This document shows, piece after piece, positions 49,014-60,041 of a stretch of 64,000 bases of DNA; position 1 is the stretch's first letter, and every line of letters starts with the position of its first letter. The DNA is from Schistocephalus solidus (lineage: Eukaryota > Platyhelminthes > Cestoda > Diphyllobothriidea > Diphyllobothriidae), in NCBI GenBank assembly GCA_017591395.1, contig WEDG01001498.1:62001-126000 (forward strand), given 5' to 3'. The position numbers were made by a program, and so were the translations under genes. The notes beneath the pieces are model-generated. The model was not told where the DNA came from. It did not search any database and saw only the letters and a program-made list of their open reading frames with translations.

Positions 49014-49544
49014 TGGTGAGTCTTTTTACTGAGATTTATCGTATCAGGTAAGAACTGGATCCTATGGATGAGATCAAACTTTGATTCCGATGATGACAGA
49101 CAAGTAGCTGGGAGTGGCTGAAAACAACAAATGGACAATGTTTAAGTGCACCTGCCAGGCACAAATTTCGATAAATATTAACACTGCAGGATTTCGTCAT
49201 GGATTATCGAAGGCCGTGCGGTCATTGTACGATTGCAGTAGCTAAGCCTGGCTCTAGCATACTGTCATTAAAAAATGTTTGCAGTTTTGTAATCCCTGCA
49301 TGACTCCTTATTTGTTTTAAGCTGAATAATATCTTTTAATTGGGCAGGGAATTACTGCATTCCTTTGTACTGTGTGTCTTAAAAACATTGCATGCTACGT
49401 ACTGCATTTTAATAATCTAAGCGAGGCACTTACTGATCGCGTTCTCTGACACATTCCCTATGCTACGTCTTGAAACTCAATCATTAATTCCATCAGGATC
49501 CAATTATATTAACGGAAGAAGAACATTACCAGAACCCAAAATGG
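49014..49544. other. AT-rich spacer, nothing recognised
   Basis: No conserved frame or repeat was assigned between the candidate exon and the SINE copy at 49545. Confidence 0.45.
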
Positions 49545-49690
49545 AAACTGGGTAAACCATTGCTGAATTATAAGCTGTCATCAGCTGGCAATGCCCAACT
49601 CCAGGATTTTCGCAGCCCTTGAGGTACAAGCCCGCCTGTTTCGAGGACAATTAGTCCTCTTTATACACAAATTCAACATTCTTAAAAGCT
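49545..49690 (-). mobile_element. Degenerate tRNA-derived SINE
   Basis: The plus strand carries the reverse complement of the body, TTGCTGAATTATAAGCTGTC followed by ATCAGCTGGCAATGCCCAAC. Then come a decayed B box (GAGGTACAAGCCCGCC) and the anticodon-arm remnant (GGACAATTAGTCC). The A-box end is not recognisable. Confidence 0.55.
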
Positions 49691-49770
49691 TAAAGTACCC
49701 AGATTCTAAACCTAAAGGTTAGCCATCAGGGAGCAGAAAATAGAAGAGATTCGAATTGTTTCTAAAAAAG

Positions 49771-49802
49771 TAGTTATAGTTATAGTTATAGTAGTTATAG
49801 TT
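49771..49802. repeat. (TTATAG)n short tandem repeat
   Basis: Five imperfect TTATAG/GTTATAG units. About 30 bp further on, at 49826-49857, there is a second small run of GATTGTGCG-like units. Confidence 0.85.
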
Positions 49803-50929
49803 TAAATGTTATCACAACCAAAGCGAATTCGATTGTGCGGATTGTGCGATTGTGTGATCGTATTCAATGACAGTCTTCGCAAAGACATTTGCGAAGGAAC
49901 ATATATTTACGATTTTTTCCATTTGGAAAATAACTGAGTTTAAATGTTTGCATTTAGACAAGTTAATTATTCCAGAGTAGGATCTTTTGCTATTTTAGGC
50001 CGCAGCAAAATGTCAATATGGAGTTCTTATTTTTTTGAAAGATCTGATTAATTTGCCATTCATTTCTTTAAGTGGAGCGATGAAGCGGTTTATAAGTGAA
50101 CTTGACGCTTTTATCATGCAGGTACTGGTTAAGGTTACTAAAGAGAAAAATAAATTAAACTGTTTTCCTGAATGTGGAGTCGAAATAGAAGGTGATTTCT
50201 GCTTCTTCATGAGCAAATAATACTTTAAGATAAGAGGCTGAAATTAATACCATTAGAGCTACATGGCATAGCCCCTAAATACTGCATAATTGTAAAATTA
50301 AAATGATATGTCTGCGCTTAGCATATAATAACCCGTTGTCCTTCAGCAAAATGAATAAATGAATATGATAATTGGGCGTATACTAAACATTAATAGTTTC
50401 CAACAGCTCTGAGACTGTTGCAGTTAGAGTTTCATAAGTTGCCAAGTGGTGGTTTGGTTTCTCTAGGATGCCTTATTTTCCACTTGGGATCTCGTAACTT
50501 AAAATAAGAATAAGAGGACCGAAATTTAAAAACCGATTGGACTATTTGGCTATCTTTATGGCTTTTTTAACCGGTTCCTGGTGAGGACGCATTATCCGCA
50601 CCATGACTTATAGGAGTATCTCAGATGAAGTCAATGTTTGTCTGTACATTGCTTTTGCAGCATTTGCGACGCCTGAACTTTGTCTCCCAAAGCCCTTCAT
50701 ACTGCGGCAATTTTGAAGTTGTTTGACATCAGCGAACCACGTATAAAATAGTATGGCACCGCATAACCTTTAGGTTGGGGCGGTTTCTTTGGTGATGTAT
50801 GTGTTCTTGTTAGCGGCCGGTGGGTCGGTAGGGTCCCATAGGGAGAAAGGCAAATGTTCTCGACTAAACAACTTCCAGCCTTAAACGAAGGCTGAAGGTG
50901 CACTTCCGTTTGTAAAGGTCAGGCAATGG
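49803..50929. other. AT-rich spacer, nothing recognised
   Basis: The two overlapping frames at 50013-50220 and the minus-strand frame at 50697-50903 have no family signature. The GC-richer part from about 50690 may belong to the possible LTR fragment that follows. Confidence 0.45.
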
Positions 50930-51110
50930 TGCTGTTGGGCCACTGTAGTTAAGTTTTGCCCGTCGGCCACATCGCCCTGGCATTCTGTATATAGGTTAAT
51001 AAACCCATTGCTGCTCTACCTTCATTAGCCGAGTATCATGCATGTTCACCTGATCAGAGACACGCTGACTGCTACTATCTGGTTTAGACTGCCCACCAAA
51101 TAAATTGCAG
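50930..51110 (+). repeat. Possible solo LTR or LTR fragment
   Basis: The stretch TGTTGGGCCACTGTAGTTAA, TTCTGTATATAGG, then TTAATAAACCCATTGCTGC has the look of a retrotransposon LTR: a TG start, a TATA-like word and an AATAAA about 10 bp after it. No second LTR, primer-binding site or gag-pol frame lies nearby, and I could not find a target duplication. A dispersed repeat of another kind is equally possible. Confidence 0.25.
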
Positions 51111-53329
51111 GAGATTGTACGACGTTGACATACAGATGAAAACTGAGTGACAACTGAGGTTAGTGCAGAATGGGTGCCATGCTATCTAATTCGATTAAGG
51201 GAATCACTCACATAAATAACTCTTAGTGATTGAAGAGCAGGCAAAGTGGTTCAAATGTATCATCTTTGGAATTCACTATGCTTTTTTACAATTTTTTGCT
51301 TTGTAATGTCACATTTTCATCATTGAGATAAAGTTTTTTGAGTGCAATTTGGTCCATTCAGGGAAGCAATAATTGCAGGTCAATTTAATGCCTATCCTCC
51401 AAGTACATCCACCAATAAAAGTCCGCCACGCAGAAACAAAATATGATTCAACAGAGTTTCCATAAAAATATTTCCGTTAGATTCAAAATCATGTTTAATT
51501 ATCATGCTTATGACCTGTGTCAAATAAATGGAATAAATGGTTTTATCATCCAAAAAGAATTGCAATTTTCAACGGAATCTTACTTTTTATCCTTTTCTAT
51601 CTTAGCAAGGAAATTTTTGCTCTGAATATCGCTTTTGTCACCTCTTTTCGGTAATGATGACTAGAGAATAATGTTGTTAGCTGGTTTTTGTATGACCTTA
51701 TACGAGAGGGCATATCGTAGCTATCCTTCAGACGAGAAGTAGACAAGCGGATATTTGCTATCGATAACTACTCATGGGGTCAGTATATTTTGCCTACTCA
51801 GTCTTCTGAATATACTCCGGTTTATACCGTCTTAAATTAGCTTCAGTATTTTAGGTATTCACTTTGCGATGGCTGAGGTGTCGATAGAGATTGTAGGTGC
51901 TGATTCTAGGACTTTAATAGATTGTGGTTCCAAATGGCATTTTAAAGTCGAGAATCCCATAGTGTCTGCTTAGGTTGCGACTGTATCGACTCTGATAATT
52001 GAATCAAAAAGATTACAAGCACAATATAAGTTGAGGATTATTAAGTGTCTTGAATTTTACAAAAATTGTTTTATCAAACAACACAAATGTTGAAATTGTA
52101 TTCTAAGTCCACATGGTCCACACATGTGTGCTCCACTTGCGAGAAAAATTCCCATTTTACAAGCAAATCTGGATACTGCCCCATTGTTTATTAGCTATAG
52201 ACCAGTTCTGCAGTGTAGCGGAACACAGGTAGTAACTACCAATAGCATCAGATAAAAAGCGATATTGGTTTCCCGAACCTCAAAACAAATTAAGTGGGTG
52301 AAATAAAATAGTGTGCAATATAAATTCTTCACAAATGATGAGGTAGCAATTATTAACTCTTAAAACAGATCATGAAATACTGAAACATTTGTTGCCAACT
52401 GGGGCTTAAAATCGAACTTTAAAGTTTTCATTTGTATTGAAATCTAAATGACCATTTTTAAAGCTCAAATGCACATATATGCTTCTCTTTATCCAATCTA
52501 ATTATGCAACTCTGAGTTATTTCGGCTGAACTAGAATCATCTTTCATTTACAAATAATGAAATTTCAGTCTTAAATTCCATTTTGATTAATTTGCCTCTT
52601 ATACCTTTTTTGCACAGAATGTTTGTAATTCAACATATAAATACCGCATTTGAGACGCCGTTCGTTTGCTGGAACCGATGCTCACTTTATGTTTTAAAAA
52701 AGAATTATCACCAAATCGAACTTTTCGGGGTTAATGGTGCACTTCCTCGCGCAAATCGTAAGAGATTTGGAGGATAAAGCATTTATATGAATTAAAAGCC
52801 AAGGAACTCGTGGTTATATTCGCACATTGCCATGTTCTTGGGAGTAGCTATGCACGTCAAATCGGAACCAGAAATCCGAACAAAGGGGGCCGGTTTCTCC
52901 TTCTTAGTGCATTCGCAGAGAACACCTACAACTCGTCTGTCCTTATCAAAGGAACATAAGGAAATACATTGGGTAGTCAGCTCCCAAAGGCGTAGAAAAT
53001 TAGTTTGCATGGAGATAGTTAGAAAAAACGTTTATCTTATTTCTGAAGAGTATGGCAGACATGGAGGATTTTTTAAATTTGCATTCATTCGCGGGAGATT
53101 TCCATTTTAGCCTAGGAGTATCCTTATATCTATGTAAAAAGCAATCCCAACGAAAACGCCAGAAAAGCGAAATCTACACCCATCCTCATGATATGATTAT
53201 GAAAATAATGTTAAATAAAAAATCCACCCATTGAAAACAACTTTATCAAAGACACCATTAAGAGCATTTTTCATAGAAAAGGAGAGGAAAAAAACATGGA
53301 TTCATTTGTATTCTTTGATGACTATTCAC
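51111..53329. other. AT-rich spacer, nothing recognised
   Basis: Overlapping frames at 52792-53110 on both strands are the longest here but show no motif or splice support. Confidence 0.45.
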
Positions 53330-54050
53330 CGACCGCTAACGGAACCAAATCGTTCCGCTTTGCCTTGAGGCTCACTTTCAAGCCCCTTTCAGCAGCCGCA
53401 GAGTGGGGATGCACCACCTAGCATTGCGTTTGACTGGCTAATAAGCCAGAACTGGCTAATAAGCCAGAACTGGCCATTTTAGTCTCCCTTGTCTTTGCAA
53501 AGAATATTCATCTGCCTCCTCAACTACAAGCCGCTGTGCGGCTGCTGGTGGGGCTCGATTGGTGAGCATTCATCAACGAATACAATTTACATTTCCCGAT
53601 CAAAACCGCCAAGACAACGAGCCCCTGGCTCAAATTTAGAGCATTGCACTTCTGAGCACTTCGATCCTTGGCGTTGCACCACCTGATGTTGGGTATGACT
53701 GGCTGACGACGGCTACTAAGCCAGAAATGGCCATTTTAGTCTCCCTTGTCTTTTGCCAGCAATATTTATCTGTCTCATCTACTACTAGCCGCTGTGAGGC
53801 TGCTGGCGGGGCTCGAGAGTGAGCCTCAAGGCAGAGTGGAACAAGTTAGTTCCTTTAGCGATTGGTGAGCGTCCATCAATTAATGCGAGTCAATATTCCC
53901 GATCAAAATCGGCAAGACAACGAGCCCGTGCCTCAATTGTTAGAGTATTGGACTTCTGATCAAGGGGTCAAGTGTTCCATCCTCCAGCTAACAAGCCAGA
54001 AATGACCATTCCAGACTCCTTTGTCTTTGCTGGCAATATTCATATGGATT
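53330..54050 (+). mobile_element. Array of tRNA-derived SINE units
   Basis: A minus-oriented extension fragment at 53330-53412 (CCGCTTTGCCTTGAGGCTCAC, CAGCAGCCGCAGAGTGGGG) is followed by plus-strand units. Unit a (about 53413-53570) lacks a head; its core stem-loop word is doubled, 53434-53451 and 53452-53469. Unit b (about 53570-53830) has the head ACGAGCCCCTGGCTCAAATT, GCATTGCACTTCTGAGC, and a full body ending GTCTCCCTTGTCTTTTGCC. Unit c (about 53830-54050) has GAGCCCGTGCCTCAATTGTT, GTATTGGACTTCTGATCAAG and a shortened body. Each unit's tail (CTACTAGCCGCTGTGAGGC, TGCTGGCGGGGCTCGA) runs into the next unit's extension (GTGAGCCTCAAGGCAGAGT), so the spacing is about 260-280 bp. The fragment at 53330 is the inverted counterpart of 53780-53870. 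Confidence 0.75.
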
Positions 54051-54169
54051 TATTACCTCCACCACTGGTAAAGGGCGACAATTATTAAACAGAAAGATAT
54101 GTTAGATGACTGATCGATGAAGGTTTACTCTTATTTCATCCATCCTTTCATAAAGATACCCGTTCGAGT

Positions 54170-54470
54170 GTCGATTCCGCCGATGTCCACTGTATGAACA
54201 ACAGCGTGGTGGGCGCAGATACGTTTACTTGAACCTTAAAAAGCTCAATGTTCATAGTAGACCGGCGCGGTTTCCTTTGCTGGCCCTTATCCTTCCCCAA
54301 CTCTGCCAGGTCTTAGGATCTAGTCAAGAAGACCAGAGACGAGATCAGGCATGAAGGCTGGAAAAGCTACACTGCCCGTCTACGCGGTCCAAATCACCTG
54401 ACATGTGCGGGATGGAGCAGGATAAAACACAAAAAGCAAAGGTTGGCTGCGGCTTGTATCCCAAAAAAAT
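54170..54470 (+). repeat. Unassigned GC-richer dispersed repeat, possibly R1-related
   Basis: GC-rich compared with its flanks. The words CGATGTCCACTGTATGAACA and GTCAAGAAGACCAGAGACG resemble CGATGTCCACCGTATGCTCC at about 63127 and GAGTTAAGAAGACCGGAGG at about 63264, in the same order. This suggests a diverged relative of R1. No coding frame. Confidence 0.35.
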
Positions 54471-54524
54471 ATTGAAGTGCCATAGAGGCCACATTAAGAA
54501 GTCACAGTTGCAACGTAACTATAG

Positions 54525-54756
54525 CAATTTGGCCCACAAAGACAAGTGAGACGGGAATGCCATTTTTGACTTACTAGCCATCATCAGCCAGTAATACCCA
54601 ACCCCTGGTAGAGCACCATCCGAGGCTCGAACCCGTGACCTGTGGAGTAGAAGACCAAGGCACTACCCATTGAGCCACGTTCTCGCAGTCTTTCCGGTTG
54701 ACTTTGCGAATATTGACCTTTGTTGATGAACGCTAACCGATCGCTCCGTTAGCGAT
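54525..54756 (-). mobile_element. tRNA-derived SINE, full copy
   Basis: On the minus strand: GGTTAGCGTTCATCAACAAA, GTCAATATTCGCAAAG, then a head with CGTGGCTCAATGGGTAGTGC (A box), CTTGGTCTTCTACTCC (anticodon loop with TCT) and GGTCACGGGTTCGAGCCTCG (B box). The body follows with TGGTGCTCTACCAG, GGGTATTACTGGCTGATG, the core, and CCGTCTCACTTGTCTTTGTG. Immediately upstream is an 8-bp self-complementary word (CGATCGCT, AGCGATCG) that recurs in the extension of other copies. Confidence 0.78.
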
Positions 54757-54986
54757 CGAATGTAGCATGATTTTCTGCCTAGAAATGACTGATTTATGCC
54801 ACCAAGTGGTAGCATGTAATTTAACGAATTTTATCATTACGTTATAGATTCAAGCGTGGCACATTTATTATAGTGAGAAATATGCTCTTAGTGCCATCGG
54901 GATACAGTCCCCATAGACAATCTCATTCTAGATTCCCGCTCTCAAGCAAGAATCCACCGTACAACCCGGGCAGTCATCTGATTTTT

Positions 54987-55635
54987 GAGGTTTTTATTCA
55001 CCTGACGTTTCGGATTCAAGCTCGAACCCATCCGCAGAGACAGTATCAAATAGCGTGATTAATACACAGGGCACTGCAGTTTTTATAGGATTCAGTCACT
55101 ATGCTACGGCATAACTACAGCAATTAACGGCTCTCCCTTTATCGAGTATTATTGCCCTCTGTTACACTTCTCGCTTAAGGACCATCAGGCAGGATGTTAT
55201 CCGTGGAAGTATCATAAACCATGTTGGATGTTATTTTGATGATCGCTCGACCATCTGGCTCAACGGCAGTGGCGTTGGAAAATATGTTCGCCTGTGCGCT
55301 CTCCAAGTGACTGATTGACTTAGAAAAGCGTCTCCTCAGCACCGAATATGGATTCAGGAGGCCAAACCCTTTTTCCAGAACCGATGCCGCTGAGCCGAGT
55401 GATCATTATGCCAACATCCAACATGGTTTATGACATTTACGCGGATAACGTTCCACATGCCAGCCATCAGGTTATTAGCGCACCAGGGGCGATCATCATC
55501 GACGAGGAAAGCCGCTAATTGTCATAGGTATCTTATAAATACTGCAACGCCCTGTGTACGAATTACCTTCTTTGATACTGTCTCTAAAGATGGATTCGAG
55601 TTGGAAGCTGAAATGTTAGGGGAATAAAGTTCATG
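54987..55635. repeat. Large fold-back: two ~270-300-bp arms
   Basis: Left arm about 54987-55290 and right arm about 55365-55635 are diverged reverse complements. Matching words, from the outer ends inward, include TTCGGATTCAAGCTCGAACCC against GATTCGAGTTGGAAGC, GAGACAGTATCAAA against TTTGATACTGTCTC, CACAGGGCACTGCAGT against ACTGCAACGCCCTGTG, GGATGTTATCCG against CGGATAACG, and ATAAACCATGTTGGATGTTA against CCAACATCCAACATGGTTTA. The spacer is about 75 bp. The outer ends (TTTATTCACCTGACGTTTCG, then GAACCCATC) resemble the 3' end of the minus-strand PLE at 20.64 kb (TTTATTCATGTGAAGTTTCG, later GAACCCATC), so the arms may be PLE 3' ends. Confidence 0.8.
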
Positions 55636-55989
55636 TCCCAAGCGATTGCGTCTACTTCATCTGATAAAAAAATTCGTCTGCATGTGCCACAGGCATGACC
55701 TGTCCTCGCGCAAAATTCCATGACTTTAGACACTGGGAATAAACTCTCGAGTTCTCATTTGTAAGAGTATAATGGGACTCACAGGGAAAATAAACCAAAA
55801 CCACACTACCCAAATAAGTTGTAAGGGCTTGATCCGTGCCTGTGTTTTCGGTTTTCGGACGTGAAAATCTGTGATGCACAGGTTGATAAGTAAATATTAT
55901 TTGACGTAGTTTAGTCTGAGCTCGGTGACTGCAGAATTTCATGGAGGTGCACTTGTTCGAGAAGGCGCGTGCAGTGAATTAATGTGTGG
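55636..55989. other. Spacer next to the LINE 3' end
   Basis: Probably includes 3' untranslated sequence of the minus-strand LINE. The minus-strand frame at 55652-55942 has no motif I recognise. Confidence 0.4.
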
Positions 55990-58900
55990 GTGCGCCGTAG
56001 GCAGCTGACATGGGTTATTTAGTCGTACGTTCGTGCTCCAGGTGCGGACTCCTCAGCCCCTGGTCGATGGATTGGCCATTGACCGAGCAGCCCAAAGCGT
56101 GATGTGCATGTGCGGTGGTAATCTTTGTTGTGGTGGTGAGGCTGCTAGTGGCGGCAACGCTGTTGCGTAGGGAGAGATGGTTGTCGGATGTGTAAAGTGG
56201 ACTTGGCATGTCCTTTATATGGAGGTAGCCGAGTAGGCCCATGATATTTTTGATTGTGCCGGGTGGAAGGCGAGGCGGTTTCGACCGGTATATGTCAGTG
56301 CTCCTGGCACTTTTTCACCGGTCTCTGAGTGATGGATTCACAAGTGATTGACCAGTGCGATGTGTGAGGTGAATGTGCAATTGCAATTTAGACGGGGTGG
56401 GATCGATTTCTCATTGTTGACGGTGGGCTGGCGGTGGTGAGGTTGGTGGTTGACGGAACATCGGGATTGTTCTCTCCAGTGATCCGAGTGGGAGGAGTGG
56501 TTCTCGTCACCGCGGTGGTGGCGGTCATGAAGACGGGGTGGTTGACGGCGGAGGGAGAAGACGGTAGGGCGCACCGGTGGTGGTGTTCGTTGCTGTTTTG
56601 AGTGCCCAGGAGGTTGCAGTACGAGATGCTTACAGAGATGTTTGTGGTGTTGGGAGGTGAAATGTAGAGTTTGGGATGTCCGGCGAGCCCTATCCATGTG
56701 CAGAACGAACGTTAACTGTGTGAACATGTCGAATGTGGTTGGTTGCCGTACCTTTCTTTGGGCTTTTGTCGTCAACAATCCAGGCGGATTCGGCCTTCAT
56801 GGTTCTTCTCACGATCCTTAAGGATGTCCACAATCTGACCTTTTAGCATGGCTGTTTCCACCTTTTGAAGAAAACCTGGAGCGACGTCTTCGTATAAGAT
56901 GCCTTTAAGTAATCGCTTCTATTCGATCTACATGAGCTGATGGATCCATCGCAGTAGAAGTTGCCTCAGCATAACATGGATGTTGAGGATTCAGGTCTGT
57001 TCAGGACTCTTGTGTACGGGACCCTGTCAAGCTGTATCACCTTCAGTATTTTTCTGAGCCAGCTGATGTGAAAGAGATTGGGTTTCTTTACTTGATTGAA
57101 CTACACAGACCAGATCTTTGGTACGCATAAAGTGTTGCTATGACGACAGCTTTATATGTTTTGAGTTTGCTGTTGAGCAATTCCACGTTGAGGCATGCAG
57201 ACAGTCGAAGGCCTGGTGGACTTTGAATATCCAGTCGGTTACTCTTATGTTCATCTTTGTGTTGGTTAAGCTTGTTCTGTCTAGGTTGGCGGACCTGTCC
57301 ACGGATGCAAGTTAAGTTGCATTCACGTAGGTGTGGTGTGTTCTTCCGGTGGAGCTGGTTGGTGCATGTCCATTGTTTTGGCCCTGGAAGTTTGCGAAGC
57401 CACATGCGATGAGATCAACTCGTTCTTATATGGCTGCTTCTGTCGTGCCCTTTAGTGCACATACCTCAACGAAGAGAATTTCATCAAAAATGTTTGTTCC
57501 ACGTGGATGTTTTCATTCGTTGAGAAGCTGGCTATCTATCTTCTAGCCGATGGTGATCCCAGAGCCATCCTTAGGAGAAGCGTCCGCTATCATGGCCGGT
57601 AACATGAAACTGAAGAGGATGTGGGCAAATACCAGGACCTGGTTCACTCAATTGGTAGCCACGAACGCTTATGATACTCTCATTGCCCATGACACGCGCC
57701 ATTTTCGAGGAATGGTGTGAACACTCCATGCGAGTAAATCACCCAGGGTAAACCTACTTTTTTGTGCACAATTTTTTAGTCCATCGCAATTCACCGTGCC
57801 AAAAGTTGTCGTCTGGCCAACAAATTTAGATAAGAGATGGGTTCGCTTTTCCTGGAATTTAGCTTTTAGTAAGCGGGTGCTGAAGTTCATATGCTTCCGG
57901 GATTACGCCCAAAAACATACTGGCCTTCGTGGAAAAGTCCTGGTTCAGATAGCCAATAAGAAGTTTAAGCAGGATGCGAGCTAAGATCTTTGCAGAAATG
58001 TTGAGCAGCAAGATTTCTCCGTGAGTATCACTGACTTGCCAGTTACCTTTCCGCTCCTTGAGATCGACGGTTTTCATGTCCTTTAACTTCTACTAGAATC
58101 CTCGTTACCGGCAAATCTCTTTTATAAGTGGTGCCTATATTCGTCAGCGGGTGGACACCCCACTTGTGGAATACGGTCGGAGTTACATCGAATTCCCGTG
58201 CTTTTTGAGCAAAGAGCATGGCTTTCGTTCTTCTTGGGATAGAAAGCGAAAGATTTAGGTCATAGTTCGTGTAAACTTGAAAGAGTCGGTCAGTAGGGGC
58301 ATAGTAAATAATGAATGGATGCTTGAGAATGGCTTTGAGTTTTGGTATTTGCAATCTTCCTTTAGTTGGTGTCGACCAGTTGGTTAGTTAGTAAGTTAGT
58401 TCACCATAGGCATACTTAATTGTTTAGAAGAAATTTTTCTATCAATGCAGTCCAATCTCATTGTATTCCCTCTCCCTTGCGATCCAGCCATGTATCTTTA
58501 AATCCCCTCCGCCTTTGATGAGGCTGTTGTGAGACACTTGAAATGGGCTGCTTTCTATTCATCAGTACGGTACTTGCTGTAGCCTCTGTGCAGCCTATTC
58601 CACTCGGCCAGTCGGTATCTGATTTCTTCGTAGTTGCCTTAAAGCAAATCCTGATGCTTACAACGTGCTTTAACGATTAAGTTCAAGGCGATAAAGTGGA
58701 TTGTGTTCCAGAGTTGACACCACGGCGTCTCCACGTGGCATTTTCTCTCGGCGCCTGCAGGAGTCCTGCAGGAGCTGGACTTATTGATGGCTGAAATCTA
58801 CCCAGTGAGTAGACGAATTCAACAGATAACTGTTTATCTTACATAGTGGTCACGTATATTGTGGTTTCCTATAAGGTTGAACTCAGAGTCTCAACTTGGA

Positions 58901-59300
58901 GATGACGAAACAGTGATCCCTCCAGCCGTTGCCCTTCCAATCGATTATGTTACCAGCGCGTCCTGTAGGTTTCACCTCCGAACGAGAACGTTGTCCAGTA
59001 AATTCCAGCTCCGTGAGCGGGAGTGCAATTTAATTGTCTTCTCTCGATAAGGATGTCGGAAGAAGTGTTGGTCAGGAGGAGACGGTGGTATGTGCAAGTT
59101 CGCCAAAGACGTACGCGATTTTCGTTATAGTAGCCGAGTCCATGGGGAACAAACACTCTCTCGCAGGCAGCGTGCTTGTCCCGGTACTGAAGACCCCAAA
59201 TACAAATATTTTGTCCGCTTTCGGTACAGCAGTCAGAGGGCGTGTTGGTCGGCATATCATTGGTTCTTCACCGGTTATTAAGAGGCTAAAGAGCTAATCA
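55990..59300 (-). mobile_element. Dead APE/RT LINE (non-LTR retrotransposon)
   Basis: Read on the minus strand, the parts appear in the order of an endonuclease-RT polyprotein. At about 59050-59260 TVPKADKIFVFGVF is the APE endonuclease G-D-F-N region with D changed to V. HRLLLTNTSSDILIERRQLN follows in another frame. The start of the RT (58077-57859) reads KGNWQVSDTHGEILLLNISA, KILARILLKLLIGYL. RT motif A (near 57800) is FVGQTTTFGTVN where FVDLTKAFDTVN is usual, both aspartates lost. Near 57420-57670 the A-D-D box is V-E-V (LFVEVCALK). The thumb (57088-57405) contains NSKLKTYKAVVIATLYA. The C-terminal part (about 56100-56780) is proline- and threonine-rich with finger remnants (CNCTFTSHIALVNHL, GLLGYLHIKD). 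Many stops and frame changes interrupt it. I associate this family with diphyllobothriid tapeworms from memory; the clade name is left open. Confidence 0.8.
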
Positions 59301-59539
59301 ATTTGAAAGATGTGGCTCACTGAAGAGGCAGATGGAGGCACATGAGGTGGTTGCTGGTGCCCAGCAACAGACAGGGCAGTTGCCTTTCAGATGGCGAATG
59401 CGACGCCGAAATCACATCACTCCACTTTTGGGCGACTGCCGTAGAAAATATAGCCAACACACACTGCCTCCAGTTGCTTAGAGTCCCTTTTCTAGTCCCG
59501 GATACGATAAGGAACTAGGCAGTAAAGGCCTTCATCGGC

Positions 59540-60041
59540 CAATGTTTATCAAGTGTCTGACGTTCCCGGTAGTGGTTGCGTCTCCGCGTCGGCAGCGTTG
59601 GGAGAGTTACGCTCCTCACTCTCATTGTATGCCGCTCGTTGTTTGGCTCATGTTTGACCGCCTGTCTGGCTCCATTAGACCCGCATCTCACTGTAGATTG
59701 TGTCGCCGCTGCCCCACCCCCACATTGACCGGTTCTGCATTTGTGCCGGCTGGTCTCTCATTACGGCTTGATTCACCCTCCCCCCTCGTTGGCCGCGGAG
59801 ATGATTGGCGGCCCCGATTCTTCTACGCCATGACGGTCTCCTGTCAAGTTGGGTTCGTAAAACCATATTGCAGGCAGGCAACTTAATGCGGCTGGTGACT
59901 GAGCGGTCGGTAGAGATCCAAGCTTGTTTTATCTGCCTTGACGTCTGATCCTCGCCTTGGCCCACGATTTCAACGGGGTTAAAGTTGACAACGTGACCAA
60001 TCTGCATTGCATGCGTTGCCACCTCTGACTTTGAGTCCATC
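59540..60041 (-). mobile_element. 5'-truncated Penelope-like copy A, minus strand
   Basis: A minus-strand frame covers the C-terminal half of the GIY-YIG domain: KSEVATHAMQIGHVVNFNP, VEIVGQGEDQ, then AWISTDRSVTSRIKLPACNM with a leucine-arginine end. It continues into a 3' region with GTCTGACGATC-like and (A/C)GCAACCAC words. The same sequence occurs on the plus strand at about 61070-61590, so the two are inverted copies. Homology begins at TGGACTCAAAG (60041, minus), which makes A a truncated copy without the GIY-YIG core triads. The plus-strand frame 59542-59886 is its antisense shadow. The frame is longer than in the other PLE remnants here, but the copy is still incomplete. Confidence 0.75.

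Noticed and set aside
56338..56778. 146-codon frame rich in P, H and T as a host gene
   Set aside because: It fits the C-terminal tail of the dead LINE, with a finger remnant at its end in the expected order.
59542..59886. 114-codon plus-strand open frame
   Set aside because: It is antisense to PLE copy A, whose minus-strand frame carries the recognisable GIY-YIG motifs.
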